A stretch of 64,000 bases of DNA from the NCBI GenBank assembly GCA_031216445.1, contig CM062201.1:6657501-6721500 (forward strand), written 5' to 3'. Positions 38,321 through 51,819 of the stretch are shown one piece after another. The position numbers and the translations under genes were made by a program. The stretch is from Lateolabrax maculatus. Its lineage: Eukaryota > Chordata > Actinopteri > Acropomatiformes > Lateolabracidae. Numbering within the stretch: the stretch's first letter is position 1; every line of letters begins with the position of its first letter. The notes under the pieces are model-generated. The model made no database searches. It was not told where the DNA came from and worked only from the letters and a program-made list of their open reading frames with translations.

Positions 38321-38366
<46 letters not shown>
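38318..38366. repeat. (TCA)16 trinucleotide microsatellite
   Basis: About 49 bp of uninterrupted TCA lie about 200 bp upstream of the CHRNA4 ATG. Open frames of poly-His or poly-Ile here are artefacts of the repeat. Confidence 0.95.
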
Positions 38367-38874
38367 TACCTCATTACAGCTTTATTATCATTTGAAGCAT
38401 CATTGTAGTCTTGAAGAGAAGCTGAATATACTGTACATATTTTAGCAAGAGTAGATTTTTCCTGTGCATTAAGTGCCTAAAAGCTGTAAGTCATTCTAGT
38501 GTAATACTTTCAACATAAAGGCTTTGAACACTGATAATGTTCCAGTAATCCACTCAGAAAAACAATGCTGCAATACCTCTTTGCTCTCCAACTCTCATTC
38601 AGACAACCTCCACAACAATAATTGAAGCTACATAGACTTAAAATTCGTTGAAAATGTGGGTGCTTGCTACAAAAGTGATGGTAGGAGTGTGTCCTGCTAT
38701 TGGCTTTTTCTGTCCTGTCTGTCCTTTTGGTCCCAACTCCCCCCCCACCCCTTCTTCTTCCTTCCCACTCTCTCTTACTTCCACTATCTGTCCCTCTTTG
38801 GGTCACTATCCATCTCAATCTGTCTCCCCAAATCCACCTGCTGTCATCTCTTCAGCATAAGGAGGGTCAGGGGA

Positions 38875-38875
<1 letters not shown>

Positions 38876-38918
<43 letters not shown>
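38876..38918. repeat. (GT)n microsatellite
   Basis: About 21 uninterrupted GT units. Adjacent poly-Val/Cys and His/Thr open frames are artefacts. Confidence 0.95.
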
Positions 38919-38920
<2 letters not shown>

Positions 38921-39889
38921 AACAACGTATAGATCTCCACAACAGCTGACAACATCATCCACTGTGAACACCCTGTCATTAGTGTGTGCTGAAAGTAAAC
39001 TAAGGTAAAACTTAAGTATGTCAAAAATACAGATTAAAAAATAGTTGAATAGTTGAATCTTTTGATCTATAACAATGTTAGTGTAAAACCATTTGAGAAA
39101 GAAAACTGGAGTAATAATTTTCAACAAGCACCCTAATGACTTACACCTGCATTTGGGAGCAGGGCTGAATTATTGCCACTAATGATTTAATAAAGAAATA
39201 ATTGCTTCCTTGCAACTACTGTACATTTTTGAAGCCTCTGTCCCTCCCCTCAGTGTTCCCTTGCATGAAACGATTAACTGAATCTAAACATTGTAAATAT
39301 TAGATTTTGGTGCTGGTGCCCAATTACTGAAGAGCTAGGGGCTTTCACAGAAGGAGAAATCTGCTGTAGAGGAAGCAGAGATAAGATAGGAAGTGTTCCA
39401 CCAACAGCCTCGGTAGACCAGAATGCACTGCAGTCACAAGTTTTGGGTCTGTGTTGCAGCAGTGTTGAGGTGCTATTGCTGTTGATTTGTCTGGCGACAC
39501 AAGCTCATACCCATCCCCTTGGAGTTGTCAAAAGGAGTTCTGGCAAAAGTGTGCAATCTCTAACGGAAGAGTTTATCTAGATGAGGCAGGTTGAATGAAA
39601 TTTGAATTTTTTCAGAGAATAGTACCCGAAAATGAACGATTATCACAGTGTATTTGGCCTTTACCTGTAAGCATTTCATAAGATTTCAAAGTGTTTTCAT
39701 AAGCTGTATCAATGTGCCCACTCTCTTCCTGCTGTCTAGTATTCAATTAATGATGCGACACTGAATACATGAATACATTTTTTGTTTCAGTGTTCAATTA
39801 TTTGTTACATACCTATGTTAGAGTTTCTTTCAAAATAAATGAAGACTCCCCCCCCCCCATTCAGAATGGCCAATTGGAGGCACAGGAAG

Positions 39890-40345
39890 AGCAGGGGATG
39901 ACATTTAACAATGGCCTCTGGCCAGACCCACATCAGGACATGGGTGCAGCAAATTACAATGTCCAACCATGTCTTAAGGCAGATGTGTTTATATCCATTC
40001 CTAATGGCCAGACATTTAAGGCGTTGTAGCCTCCTCCTGGCTGCATGCCATCATGTCTTTCTAACCCTGGAACAGATTTGCAGCTTTGCAGACGTGATGT
40101 ATTCTGCCCCAAAAACATGTGTTGTTTTTATCAAGCAGACACACCAGGCTGGAGTCACAGTTTGAGTGTCATTTGTGCGAGTGTCTGCGAGGGGCGCCTC
40201 TCTCCTCATTGCACACGCATTTAAAGGGAGGATCACGCAAATAATAGGAGACAGGTTAACAGAGGGTGATGTAATCCACTGGAGGTCAGGCTATTTGCAA
40301 CTGTTAGATTTGTGGGGAGAATTCTCCGCCTCTGAAAAGGAGGCG
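39890..40345. other. candidate regulatory block upstream of CHRNA4
   Basis: This non-repetitive sequence lies about 1.8-2.2 kb upstream of the CHRNA4 start. It includes GGCCTCTGGCCAGACCC and a later GGCCAGAC, and a GCACACGCATTTAAAGGGAG segment. No frame looks coding. Regulatory function is a hypothesis. Confidence 0.25.
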
Positions 40346-42559
40346 TAAACACACCACAGATGGGATTTACCAAGAGTGACAATGAAGATTGTAGTTGGAA
40401 AAGAAGCATGCATTAAATATAGGTTTGTATAAACTAAATCCTGATTATCTGAAACAAAAATTAAGCAATTAAGCTATTATTAATGAACATAATGTCTGAT
40501 TACTGTAACACAAACAAATAGCAGACAAATGTTGTGGTTTGTGTTCACCAAACTTGAATTTGAACTTGACCATCAAAGCTCTCTCTCGCTGTTGCAAATT
40601 TAGTGAAACCGTCTCTATTTCCAGTGTTACAATGACAAAGAGCTGCTGCACTACACTGCATGGGGACTGAGCTGTCCACAGTCTGGTGTCTTGGGTATTC
40701 CTTTCGATAGTCTCTGGTATGAAATGTTGTCTGGTCGTGCAAGGAGGGTTTTTTCGTTTCATGGTGATGGTTTATTTATGAGAATAAATCCCTCTGGAAT
40801 GACATTGCTCAGGTCCATTCTTTGTGTGAAACAACTGTCTTTTTTTTATTTATTCATATTATTTGGCCAAAGTGTCCTGCCTCTGAATAGGACCTCAGTA
40901 CTGTCAATCCCCTGTGTGGTACCAAGCCAAGGTGTTTTGTATTAGTGTTCTTGCTGCACTCACATTATACAATAGATAACTGAAATAAAACCTTTTTTTT
41001 TCTGTGCTTCTTTTTCCATTATGATTTTGTGCAACTTTGTGGTAATGATTTCTAATACAAATTAAAAAGAAAGTGTACGAGTATAGAGTTTAAAGCTTAG
41101 GTTTAATTTTTTTTTGTAATTATAATTTTTGCTGAAAACCAACACACCACTAGACACAGTTGTAAAGAAACTCGATTTACCTTGTAGTTAATTCAATCGG
41201 TTTAGAATTTTCTGAGTCAGGGAAAAATTAAAGCTCTTACTATTCTGATGGTTCAAAGCAACTCAGGAACGCACACGTGTATAATCTGAATTTTATCTGA
41301 AAGTTAGATTGGTGACAGTATTGAACCAAACAAAAGACTAAATACATCTCTCCAAACAAATGAAAATGTATTGTTTTTCATGTTATTGGCATCACGTTTA
41401 TCACATCATTGCGGTGACATATTTTTGTAAATAGCAAAAACTGTAAGTTTTCCAGATAAAATATTAGTTTTAATTTTCTTTTCAGCATAAAACAATAACA
41501 TTACCTGAACAAAATGTATAGTAGTACTCCAACTTTTTAATGCTTCATCTTTCATTTGTTTATTGTTATGGGTCTCACTACAGACTGCTCTCTTTAAAGA
41601 GCGCCCCATTTTGATAGCTTCAATCAAATTGGGAATACTTAAGTGCAGCCTGAGTGACTAATGCTGTTCCCCTGATGTTGAGGTCACCATCTGAGGTCTA
41701 GTAGGGGTGGGCTCATCAATACCTCAACATACTCTCAATAGAGGACTTCTTGTTTTAGCTCCACTGAGACACAGAAACATGACAAGTGCATTCAACAACT
41801 GCAGCCCATCCAGGCTTTAGGAAAAAGAAGTGTTTAATGCTAATGACAATTAGCCTTGACCAATCAATTCTATTTTTAGTCATGCATGTTACTTTGCAGT
41901 TAATTCAGAGTGCTGTTTAACCAAAGCCTTCTGTCTTTATATACACTCTTAAATCATTTGATGAGTCTTGAGCACTCATGCCTTCAGGCTTTTATCCAGT
42001 GGCACTTTTAATTTAATGGAAGTTCTTTCAACGGTGTCCAAATTGAAGGGCCAACTGTTTTTTTATGCTTGTCTTAATCCCATAGGGCAGCGACTAACCA
42101 ATCTTAATTTCTGGTTCAAAGGCTTATAACAAAAGTTTAATCTTTGGTGAGTTAAGTAAGAGACAGGATTTAAAGTTTTTTTATTTTAACCATGAAGATA
42201 AACAAAGCCTCACAAGAGAGCTCAGTGAATAAGTCTACAAGAAAGGGGTTTTGCATTCCAACCGACACAAATTGATGAGTTCACAGATGTGACGACAGTG
42301 AGGGTTCATATCCTTGTCTCTGCATTAGTGTCAAGTGCCTCCTCATAAACTAGAGTTGAATTTATGCTTCTCCATCAAGGTGTTCCCGACCAAGATGCCT
42401 CCATTTTACGATTTACTTTATAGTCCAGCGTAGGTTGTCACTTGTTGATTGTCGTATTGCGCCACTCCAACACCAGATGTACGTGTCGTACATTGTCAGA
42501 CTGTGCCAAGCATTCCGAAGTTATCATGTCTGAAATGAGACACGTCTCCCTTCAACCTT

Positions 42560-42850
42560 AAACTAGCCAATGCCTAAGGAGGACAATACACAATCAAAAT
42601 ACAATTTTAGTTGTCGTTTTCCATTTTTGGAGGGCAGCGGATCTGATTCCTCTATTCTGGCCGCCAGCTGTGATAATAATTGCGAGGCCAATACCTCTCT
42701 GTCAGTGGAGATGGAGAAGATGGATGAGATATTAAAGATGGATGAGCGATAATTGTGTTGCAGAGCTTGACAAGACTTCCTGGGGTTCCCCATCATGTTG
42801 TCCCCCGCCACCCACTGTGGTTTGCGGCACACTTCACAGCACTGCCATCA
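42560..42850. other. candidate conserved non-coding element
   Basis: A non-repetitive block of about 290 bp with balanced composition, AT-core motifs (GATAATAATTGC, GATAATTG) and an E-box-like CAGCTG. A 60-codon open frame crosses it on the plus strand, but it has no recognisable family and no splice context. A regulatory element is more likely than a gene; neither is shown. Confidence 0.3.
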
Positions 42851-45800
42851 TTTGCCGGGTACAATGTGGTGAAGTTCATAAAGTTGTGTATTATTTGTTT
42901 TAGATTTTATATTTAACTGATGTGAGATATGTCTGTTATTTGAACCACAGACATATTTAGCTTTATATATCTGACGTTTTCCAATTTAAAATTATGTTAA
43001 ATATTATCTTCTTCATCTGATTTGGGCTTATTTTGTGCTTTCATTGAATCTTCAGTAAAAATGTCTGAGTGGCATTTGCTCTTGCACATCTTTGGTTGGC
43101 CACTAGTCCACTAGCTGGCCACTGGAGAATATCCTACCAGAGAAGCGATAAGACATTACAGTGACGCAGCAATTCTTCGCAGAGTCTTTTGAACACATTA
43201 GGGCTTTTTAAGTATATACAGTAGCCTTTCGAAACAGACAAACTGTCTATAAATATACTTTACCTGCATCTTGCCCCACTGTAAACCTTTTTATATTATC
43301 CTGTAACTCACAGCTCTCCCAAATAACTCTAATGCATCAGAGGTCAAAGTACATATCACTTGTTTTCTCTGGGGGTTGTGAATCATTTCAAATCGAAAAG
43401 TGATGACTAACGTCTAGAGGAAATTACAAAGAAGCTAAAAATTAGTCTGGAAATGAGAAGAAGAAAAAAGGGAGGGTGGCTTTAAATCAAATTTGCTGTT
43501 TCAAATATTTCCATTTCATTCCACATGTCATCCATGACATTTGATAACTTTAAAGTTATCCATCCTCAGTGTATAAGATTGCTTTTTAATGCTACCCAAT
43601 TTATAACCAGACGCAGCCAAGTATTTTTTCACTTCTCTCCCATTTTGATTGTGAGCCAAAAGCCTGGAACAGCTCCACTGGAATCAGTCCAGACCTTGAA
43701 AAGATGAGGGACACTATGTTGACTATTCCTTTTCAGATCATACAACAAACATTATTGTGCATTTAAACTGATATAGATAAATTATGCCAAAGAACTGGTT
43801 TACCTTGTTTAGACAGTCAACCACAACTGAAATCATCATGACATGGAAGGGTTAATAACACAACTATTGGGATTCAGTGTCCACTTTATACACTGCTGAC
43901 AGAGTTTCTGACAGGAAGGTGCCTTTAAAGCTTGGACTCTTTGAATCACTGGTAGCAGGTTAGAAATGACACCAAGACAGGTCACAGAAGTCACTCATTA
44001 CTAAGAACTTAATGGTAAAGACTTTGTGGTAAAAAGACTGGTATGAAGAATGGTGAAAGTCTTAATGGTACCTTAAGGTCAATCATTAAAAATGCAAGAG
44101 GGCAGGATCAATGTTTTGACCATCCTGACTATGATGTGCACAGGAGCCAAGACCAGCTTGGACCTCATTATCCCAGAGGTCTGTCGACTCTTGCAGAGGT
44201 TACGTGCAGCTAAAAAAGGTCAGCCACATTTTATTCCTTCCATAAGCAAGACAAGTGGCTGTGGAGCGAACTCTCCAAAGTCCCGAAAAGAAAAACCCTA
44301 GTGATGTCACCAGGGTTAACTGGGAGTGGTCTTCCCTGCGTAACAAACTTGAGCTTGACAGACGTAGGTGTCAATAATAATGCCATGCTCAACATTGTGC
44401 ATCTCACCTCATCTTGGCCCAACCTCCTTAACTTCAAGGCCCAGGTCTTTAGGTCCAGGTTTTAACACGGGTTAAGTAATGAGCTCACACTTATGCCTCC
44501 CATTCAGTCAGCTGAATTTATTAGTTCAAACCTTGAACTCTCAGCTCAAAACATCAACATGCCTATTGCTCACCATCTGTGCTCATTTATGACAACTGGG
44601 TCACGCAGCCTACTGGCGTTCAGTTCTTCTATGAACATCGCCTTCTGTCACATTTATAGAACATACAGGGCAGATGGGTCTCCTCCATCCAAACTTGCGT
44701 CCCTCAAACAAACACCACTCTCATCCTCCTCAGCTCGATTATCAGTGCCTACCTCTGAGCACATACATGGTCAAACAAGTCTTCTTTCATACACTTAGAC
44801 AGCATGGATACACTCAATATGATAATTAGAAAGCTATCTTGTTTTGTCTCCTAACACTCAACACCATATTAGAAGCTAAGAATATCAACAACAAGTCTTT
44901 GTTGAGGGATAAGAGGGATCCTAGAAAGTACAATAATGATCTTCTCCTCATGTAGAGACTAAACTTACTGGCAGTTTTTTCAGTAAAATAACTGCATATG
45001 AGCCAGGCACATTTCACCTGAGAGGTTTTTCAACTTTTGACCCCCCCCCCCCCTCTTTTTTTTCGCATCGCTGGTCAGTCCTGCGTCGCCTTGGTCCCAC
45101 ATTGCCTTGCGAAATGATTTGCTGTGTGAACAAACCTTGTCACTAGCCTCTGTGTAACCTTCCAGAGTGCAGTCCTTCCCTCCACAGCTGCGCTCCTCAC
45201 ACTCGCTTTTTTCCTACCTGGCTCGATTTGTTTAAAAACCTTCAATTTGCCTTTTTGAAGTCTTTGAGCTACATCTCATATGCCCAGACCTATTCCCCCT
45301 TTGAGCCTCATTCATTCACATTTATCTCCTTGGCGCAATTGTCTTCTTTTAAACTGCTGAGTGATTCTGTTTGACCTTCAACTTCCCATTTCCACACACA
45401 TGGCTATCAAGGAAAGAAAAAAAAATTACCTCAATTTCCAGGAGCTTATAATTCTCACTTCAGACCTCAGTGGCTTCATTCAAACACTGTCTCCAACCAC
45501 TCAACAGTCCATATTCTTTGCCTTTGTGAGCTTTGCAGCTCATTTTTACCCCTGTGAAATTGCGTCAACTCAAGATACGCCAATCATGCTTCTCTCCAGG
45601 ATGCCTTTCTAATCACAAAATCAGGCCAGGTCACCACACACACACACTGTAACTTCTGCCAAGTAGTTAATTAGAGCTGGAATATCGCCAAAGTAATAAT
45701 CAAGGCATCAATAAATTATCAAATTATTTCCTATTCGAACGTGGGGAGGAACAAAACCATGCATCCACCCGGCAATCATCAGACCGCTATATTTATGTTG

Positions 45801-48800
45801 CTCAGTTTTTCACTCGTCGTCTTTCCCTTCTCTTGTCTCTCTTCTGTTCTGCTCTCTTTCACCCCCTTCCCACAACGACAGAGCCTTAAAGCTCCAGAGG
45901 TTAAACAAAGCCCTTATGAGTATTGGGTGTCCTGCCTCTCTGGCATCACTGTCGCCCACCCTCCAAACATTTGACAATAACTTCACATTCACAAGGATTT
46001 TCATTGTTGAACCATAAGACATTTGATGTTCAGTAACATGCCAGTGCTCGAGTATCATTTATGGATTTAAGCTCAGAGATAAACCGCCAACAGCTTCCTT
46101 TAGCAGGAAGTGCCATTCATCCTCATTCCTACACAAAAACACAGCGCAGGTTCAGATGAACCCGACTCTATCAGAGTCTAAGATCATCACTAAGACTTCC
46201 CTCAAGGCTCTGTGAGATCGGCCATGCTACTCCCACTGAATACTAATGAATGTGAAAGCGGCTACACTGACAGCAACTCCATTACCAGCACCAGAGTGCT
46301 GCTCTGTGGCCAGCTTTGTGCTCTAACTTCCATGTGGAGGGGGCAAACAAACTGCTCTAAGAAATAAGGTGCATCACTTTACTCCGGCATAATTTCCACT
46401 ATACACAGTGCCTAAGTTCTGTAAATATTTACATGCTGGTAATTTGCTGTATCGAGCAGGTTTAATGTGTGTGTCAGAAACAGTGTGCATCAGTTTAGGT
46501 TGTCCAGAAGCTGGCCGAAGGGAGTCAGAGAAACATTTTAGGTCTCAGTTTGGCGATCACGATGAAATCTATCTCCCTCTGCCATGAAGGTCATCCTTCT
46601 CCTAAGTCCAGTTCTAGACAGGCCAGTCATTTTTAGCTCCAGGATGCAGTGTACACCCAATGCAGCTTCTTTCCTCCAGCTGCAGCATGGTGACGTGTGC
46701 AATTTTAATTTAAGCTCCTCTTATAAACATGGAATTAGCTGAAAACGTTTTATTTTTATTGTGCTTCAGTTGCATTGTTTCTTTGTCTGCTTGGTGTTCA
46801 ATTATGTTTGTTTGCCTGCAGTTCAATTATGTTTTGTTTATTTTGCTGAGAGGAATTTATTGAGCTATACTGAGCAACCTTAATGGACTCAGCAACCCAT
46901 TGTTTAGCTAATTTCTCTTATATCTCCATTAATCTAAACTGAGGCAAGTGAGTGTGATTTTTATATGGTAGTAAAATTGGTAGGAGTACTGTAGTATTTG
47001 TAGTTACATTCGTAGAAGCATTCATAAAGTAGTCAATGTTCAAACCTAAATACATACCAAATGTATTTATAATTTCTTGTCATAGACATTGTGTTATTTC
47101 AAGTTGTATTAAAGTAAATCTTGGATTCTTAATGAATCATGTGCGTTAAAAACATCTTCAGAGCATTAACCAGCGGTCAACTTGCTTGAAAACAACTCAA
47201 GTATAGTAAAACAGAGCAGTAAGAAAAAGAGAAAGTCCAGCTGATGAGACGCAGCAAAAGTTCCCCAGAGTTTTCAGTATCAGTGTGTTCAGTATGCTTG
47301 ACCAATCTCTAATTTATATGGCGTTTTACAGTTACAGGGTAATCATGATCTGGTATCATCCTTAACTGTGAAATGAGGATCTGTCAACTTCAATTTGGGA
47401 TTTTAAATTTTAAAAGGTTAACCACTAATGACTACTTTAGGTCACCTGTTCCTTGTACATCAAAACATTTGTTTCATGTTGAAGTTTAAACCAACTTGTA
47501 ACTACATCTGCACAGTGAGGACTGCAAAAACTGACAATTCACTTTAGACCAAAAGCAACAGAATGATCAAAATCTGTTGAAAAGGGCAGAAAGGTATTGA
47601 TATAGATTCAATATCATCAACTCTATAAATCAAATAAATGTGATCGTGACTTTTATAACCAAATTTAAAATATATGTTCAGTATTGTATATTGGTATGAA
47701 TGTCTCTTTGATTAGTTCCGTTTATTCCAAAGTCATAGCTTACCTTGGTTTTCTGGAAACCACGAAAATTTACTGGCTTACAAGTAACAGATTAAACTAT
47801 TACCTCTAACAAAACATTACATAAATGGTCTTACCCTGCCATAGATCACAGATGAGGGATTTGCTTACTTCCTGTATACCCACATCACCTCTCGGCTGAA
47901 AGATGAAGAGTCCTTGTCGTCTCCTGCATTCAAAAGAAATCTGCTGAAGGCAAGTCAAGGACTATTTATCTAACAACTACTTCAGTTTCAACCTCCTACC
48001 TTCCCTTTCTTTGTGTTTCTCCAGTAAGATTGATCTCACAGAAGCTGCCCTGGTGTTATGAATACCATTAGAGACACGTAAAGATGGTAAATATCACAAA
48101 AATGTCATCAGTTCCTCTCTCCAGTTTTCTGTTTCTGTCTTTACATAACTGTGATGCATACTGTACGTGCATGAGCTCTCAAAAAAGTATAAAAATCCCA
48201 AATATTATCTTTGAGGGCATTCATAAACTCCTATTTTCCCTTTTTAGATTTTTTGTGTGAACGGAACTTGGGATTTGAAAGCTGCTCTAATCATAACTTT
48301 TTTACGGGTCAGATGACAATGTTGTGGTCATCATGCCTGAAATTTTACTGTTTTGGTTAATGTCCAACAGCTAAATACAGAGGCTTGAGGAAAATAGAAG
48401 GTTGGAGACTGGAGAAAGGGAGATAGGCCAAATGTCAAAACAACGATTTAATCTTGGATGAACACATCCGTGATTAAATTATAATCTGTGTTATAATCTG
48501 TGTTTGAGATGCAGGTGTGATTGAAGCCTTGCACGTTAAGACACTGCACTAAGTTGTCAAAAGCTGTCTGTCCGACTCATTCAGTCAGACTCTTTGAATC
48601 TGCAGTTTTCTCTTCATTCCTTTTGTTTTGAATTATTTATTTGTGCACCAACTTGACCTGTGATGTGTTTTTGTTTTTTTTCATGTTTTAGCAATGAAGT
48701 CAATGGGCATCTGTTTTTTTGCTTTATGTCAAACCAAAAAGAATGAGAGCTGAGGTTTATTATTGTTAAGTCCTCACCTTAATGCCCATTTACACCAACT

Positions 48801-50954
48801 GGGAGTTGCAACAAGTTAGCATTTTTATCATGTGGAGTGAAGCGTTTCCTGATAGGACAATATTAAAATCGTTAACAGAGACGTTTTTTCAATAAAGAAA
48901 GGAGGACGGCACATGGATCCATCAGTGTGTTTGCTGGTGTTTAGGTTGTTGCTGTGAAGTGTTGGTAGTGTAGCCTCAGCCTGTTTTAAACACATGCAAT
49001 CATGTAACAGTATGTGTAGGAACTGATGGTGTAATAATTACTTATAATGTAGTAAAAATGTGTGTATGCAAGCACGATTACATACTTGTGACTTTGTCTA
49101 ATAACTAGTATATCAAGCTAATTAGCCCAGTCAGGTTATGTACATTAATAAAATTGCCCTATCCTTCCTCTGATCTGATAAATGGATGACAAATGGATGA
49201 CTTTCTTCAGGCAAAGGCCTTGAGGGAATTAAGATCAATCCAATTCAGTAATTGTCTGATGATTAATGATAAGCTGTGTGCACTCAGTTAGGTTTAGTCT
49301 GAGGTATTATTCTCGTACAGGAAATAATATCTGGATTTTAATTTCTAATATTGTTGACCCAGAGCTGGATAATTGTGACGCTGAAAAAACAAATCACTGA
49401 AGCTCTACAAATGATGTCAATAGTTAATTACTATATGTGACAAGTGTCCTACCTCACATACGTACATTTACCTCAGTTATAAATCCCTCTTTATTTCATA
49501 TCACAAGTCTGTCCTAAACATGATTGCTTTTTTTCATATGTTTGCATTTATGCTTTCACACATTTATATCTTCATATAAGAGCCACTCTTTTCCGTTGGG
49601 TTATCAGAATGACAACCAGTTGCAGTCATGAAGCATTAAAGCAATACAGATGGCCCTTCCGCAGAGCCTTTGTCTGAAATGCAGCCAATGTGTAATGAAT
49701 GTAAATTGTGATGTATTTTCGCCAATATTATTTACACAACCGTTAATCCCCACCCCCATCATCATTATAGACCTGTGTGACTTTCCGTGTGTGTGTGTGT
49801 GTTACAGAGAGAGAAAGAAAGGTCACCTGTGTCTGCCCTTGGTGCACATTGATGGCATTGTGCTGATGTTAACTAACACTATACATAAATGAAATGTTTA
49901 CATGGAGACTGCCAGACCAGACCTATACACAAACACAGCTGGTGCCAAGGACACAGAGTCATTTCTTCCTCTCAGCTGTAGATGTAGAAAGTCATCTATA
50001 GCAAAGGCTTATAAGGCTTTTCATTTGATCTCTGAGCTCATTTTAGAAACAGTGTCATTTGTTCTCATGGAGAGATGAAAAGAAACTGTAAATGTGTACA
50101 GTGAGGCCACTGGGTGAGCCACATTTTATTGCCTTCCTGCACTGAGTGGTGAAACGTGTCAGCACACATACCATTATCAAAATGCATACAGCCCATCTGT
50201 TTTTGGCCCGTCTCTCGACAGGAGCCGGGTCACTAATGGTTTCATTGATTGCTGGGTCTTATCATTCATCACCAAAGGGTCAATGTCCTACCTCTATCTA
50301 ACGACACTGTTAAAAACACAAATCTCTCATCTTTGAATAAATGTCACGTGCAGATGGGCTCCAACAAGATGATGCTTGTGCAGAAAAGTGGCAACCAGGA
50401 GAAACATTAATTAATTTTGGTGTTATTTTACCTAGACAATGTTTTCCACAGCAAAATATGATTCACAGCAACACACTGGTTCTGTCATTGGTATATTGTT
50501 GTAACAAACTTGCATTTTCCATTTAGTTTATATGACGATAATATGCGCGGATTCCATTCGCCATATAGATTCAATTTCAAATGCTTGTGTCTGCTGGTTG
50601 TTTGTCCTCGTGTTTGTGCTTTGGGTGGTCAAGACGGCTGCAATTCCCCAGGTGCTGCAGAGAGTAAATAAGCCTAGGTGCTGCGTCACCATCATCTGAC
50701 TTTTATTAATGAGCCAATCAATTCCTATTTGTATCACCCTTTCAATGAAAACCCTGGCCTCACAACACTTAACAAATTGGCTGACCCAGGGTTGAGCATG
50801 TGGCAAACGCTCCTTTGCTGTTCTTCACTGACATTAGCCAATGGTTGTTAAATAGGTTGTTAAATAAAATCTTTTAGGCGATAGCAATGAATAAATCAAC
50901 TTTTTGCTGATGTATATACACTAGTAGAGAGTGACAGTGGCTTAATTTACACTA

Positions 50955-51345
50955 TATGGGGCAGGCCACGTGCTTTTGTGCACCTTTTGGTCTGGGGCTG
51001 TTTTTCATAGTTTGGGTTATCCCCCTTGGCTCCAGCTGAGGGAAATCTCAATGTTACAGTATACAATAATATTTTAGACCAATAGGGTGCTTCCAGCTTT
51101 GCTGTAACATTTTGGGGATGGCCCCTTCAAAAGTAAGGTCTGAAAATAAATGGTTTTCCAATTTTGGTGTGGAAGAACTGACCTCGACCGAATCCAACAC
51201 CTTTGGGATGAATTGGAAGGCCGACTGTGATATAAGTCTAATCGCCCTTGCTTGTCAGTGCCCAACCTCAGTAATGCCCTTGTGGATGAATGAGAGCAAA
51301 TCCCTGCAGCCGGGTTCCAAAGTTTTGTGGAAAGTTGTTCCAGGT
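50955..51345 (+). mobile_element. decayed Tc1-like transposase fragment
   Basis: In broken frames the sequence encodes the C-terminal half of a DD35E Tc1-like transposase: a GCFS.FGL.PLAPAEGNLN-like start (around 50990), a KWFSNFGVEEL stretch (around 51150) and an HLWDELE-like stretch near 51205 (FGMNWKA in the intact frame), then a NALV-like segment. It is interrupted by frameshifts and a stop, and the catalytic segment with flanking DNA-binding domains is not intact. It is inactive. Confidence 0.75.
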
Positions 51346-51354
51346 ACTGCTTTC

Positions 51355-51575
51355 TGATGAGTCACCCTTTGTAAAGGGTTTATAAGATGTAAATAAGGGT
51401 GTTATTGTCCTGCAACACCTGCCAGAGGAATTCTTCAAGACCTGGCAACCGGGTAGCCTAATTATTTCTTCTATTATTACTTATCTATTAAGCATTACAA
51501 AATTATTAACTATTCTATTAAATTAATAAAGTCATTAGTCACAAATTAAAAGCCCATTATGAAGGGTGACTTATT
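51355..51575. mobile_element. short MITE with inverted ends, abutting the Tc1 remnant
   Basis: The left end contains GAGTCACCCTTTGTAAAGGG and the right end its imperfect complement (CCCATTATGAAGGGTGACTT). The interior is AT-rich and non-coding. It begins about 10 bp after recognisable Tc1 transposase sequence, so it may be nested or coincidental. Confidence 0.55.
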
Positions 51576-51580
51576 ATAAA

Positions 51581-51581
51581 A

Positions 51582-51622
<41 letters not shown>
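51581..51622. repeat. (ATCT)10 tetranucleotide microsatellite
   Basis: An uninterrupted ATCT array that follows the MITE end almost directly. Confidence 0.95.
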
Positions 51623-51819
51623 GTGTTTTAACAAGGACCCACTCAACTGAAGTTGTTGATTGCCATCTAGTGATACATGGCCACCATTACACCATACAGC
51701 TAATACACTTCTCACAGTCTAGGGAACATATATTTCGCTGTGTTATTGCTGTGCATTGCTTTATTGATGTGGAGCATAAAAACAGGAGACCAGAGAGATG
51801 ATTTTCAGTGATGTACAAA

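Larger units (their letters stand above)
38367..51750. other. gene-free interval between CHRNA4 and KCNQ2
   Basis: No coding gene is recognised. Contents include a (GT)n, C-homopolymers (39848-39858 and 45041-45053), candidate regulatory blocks (39890-40345 and 42560-42850), a Tc1 remnant (50955-51345) and a MITE (51355-51575). Sequences at 44090-44800 and 45060-45330 are non-repetitive but I could not assign them. The orientation of the flanking genes makes this the 5' flank of CHRNA4 and the 3' flank of KCNQ2. Confidence 0.6.

Noticed and set aside
38190..38445. Poly-His and poly-Ile open frames
   Set aside because: They are translations of the TCA microsatellite.
44092..44301. 69-codon plus-strand open frame in the CHRNA4-KCNQ2 interval
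   Set aside because: It resembles no known protein, stands alone, and has no supporting exon or promoter signal; length is compatible with chance.
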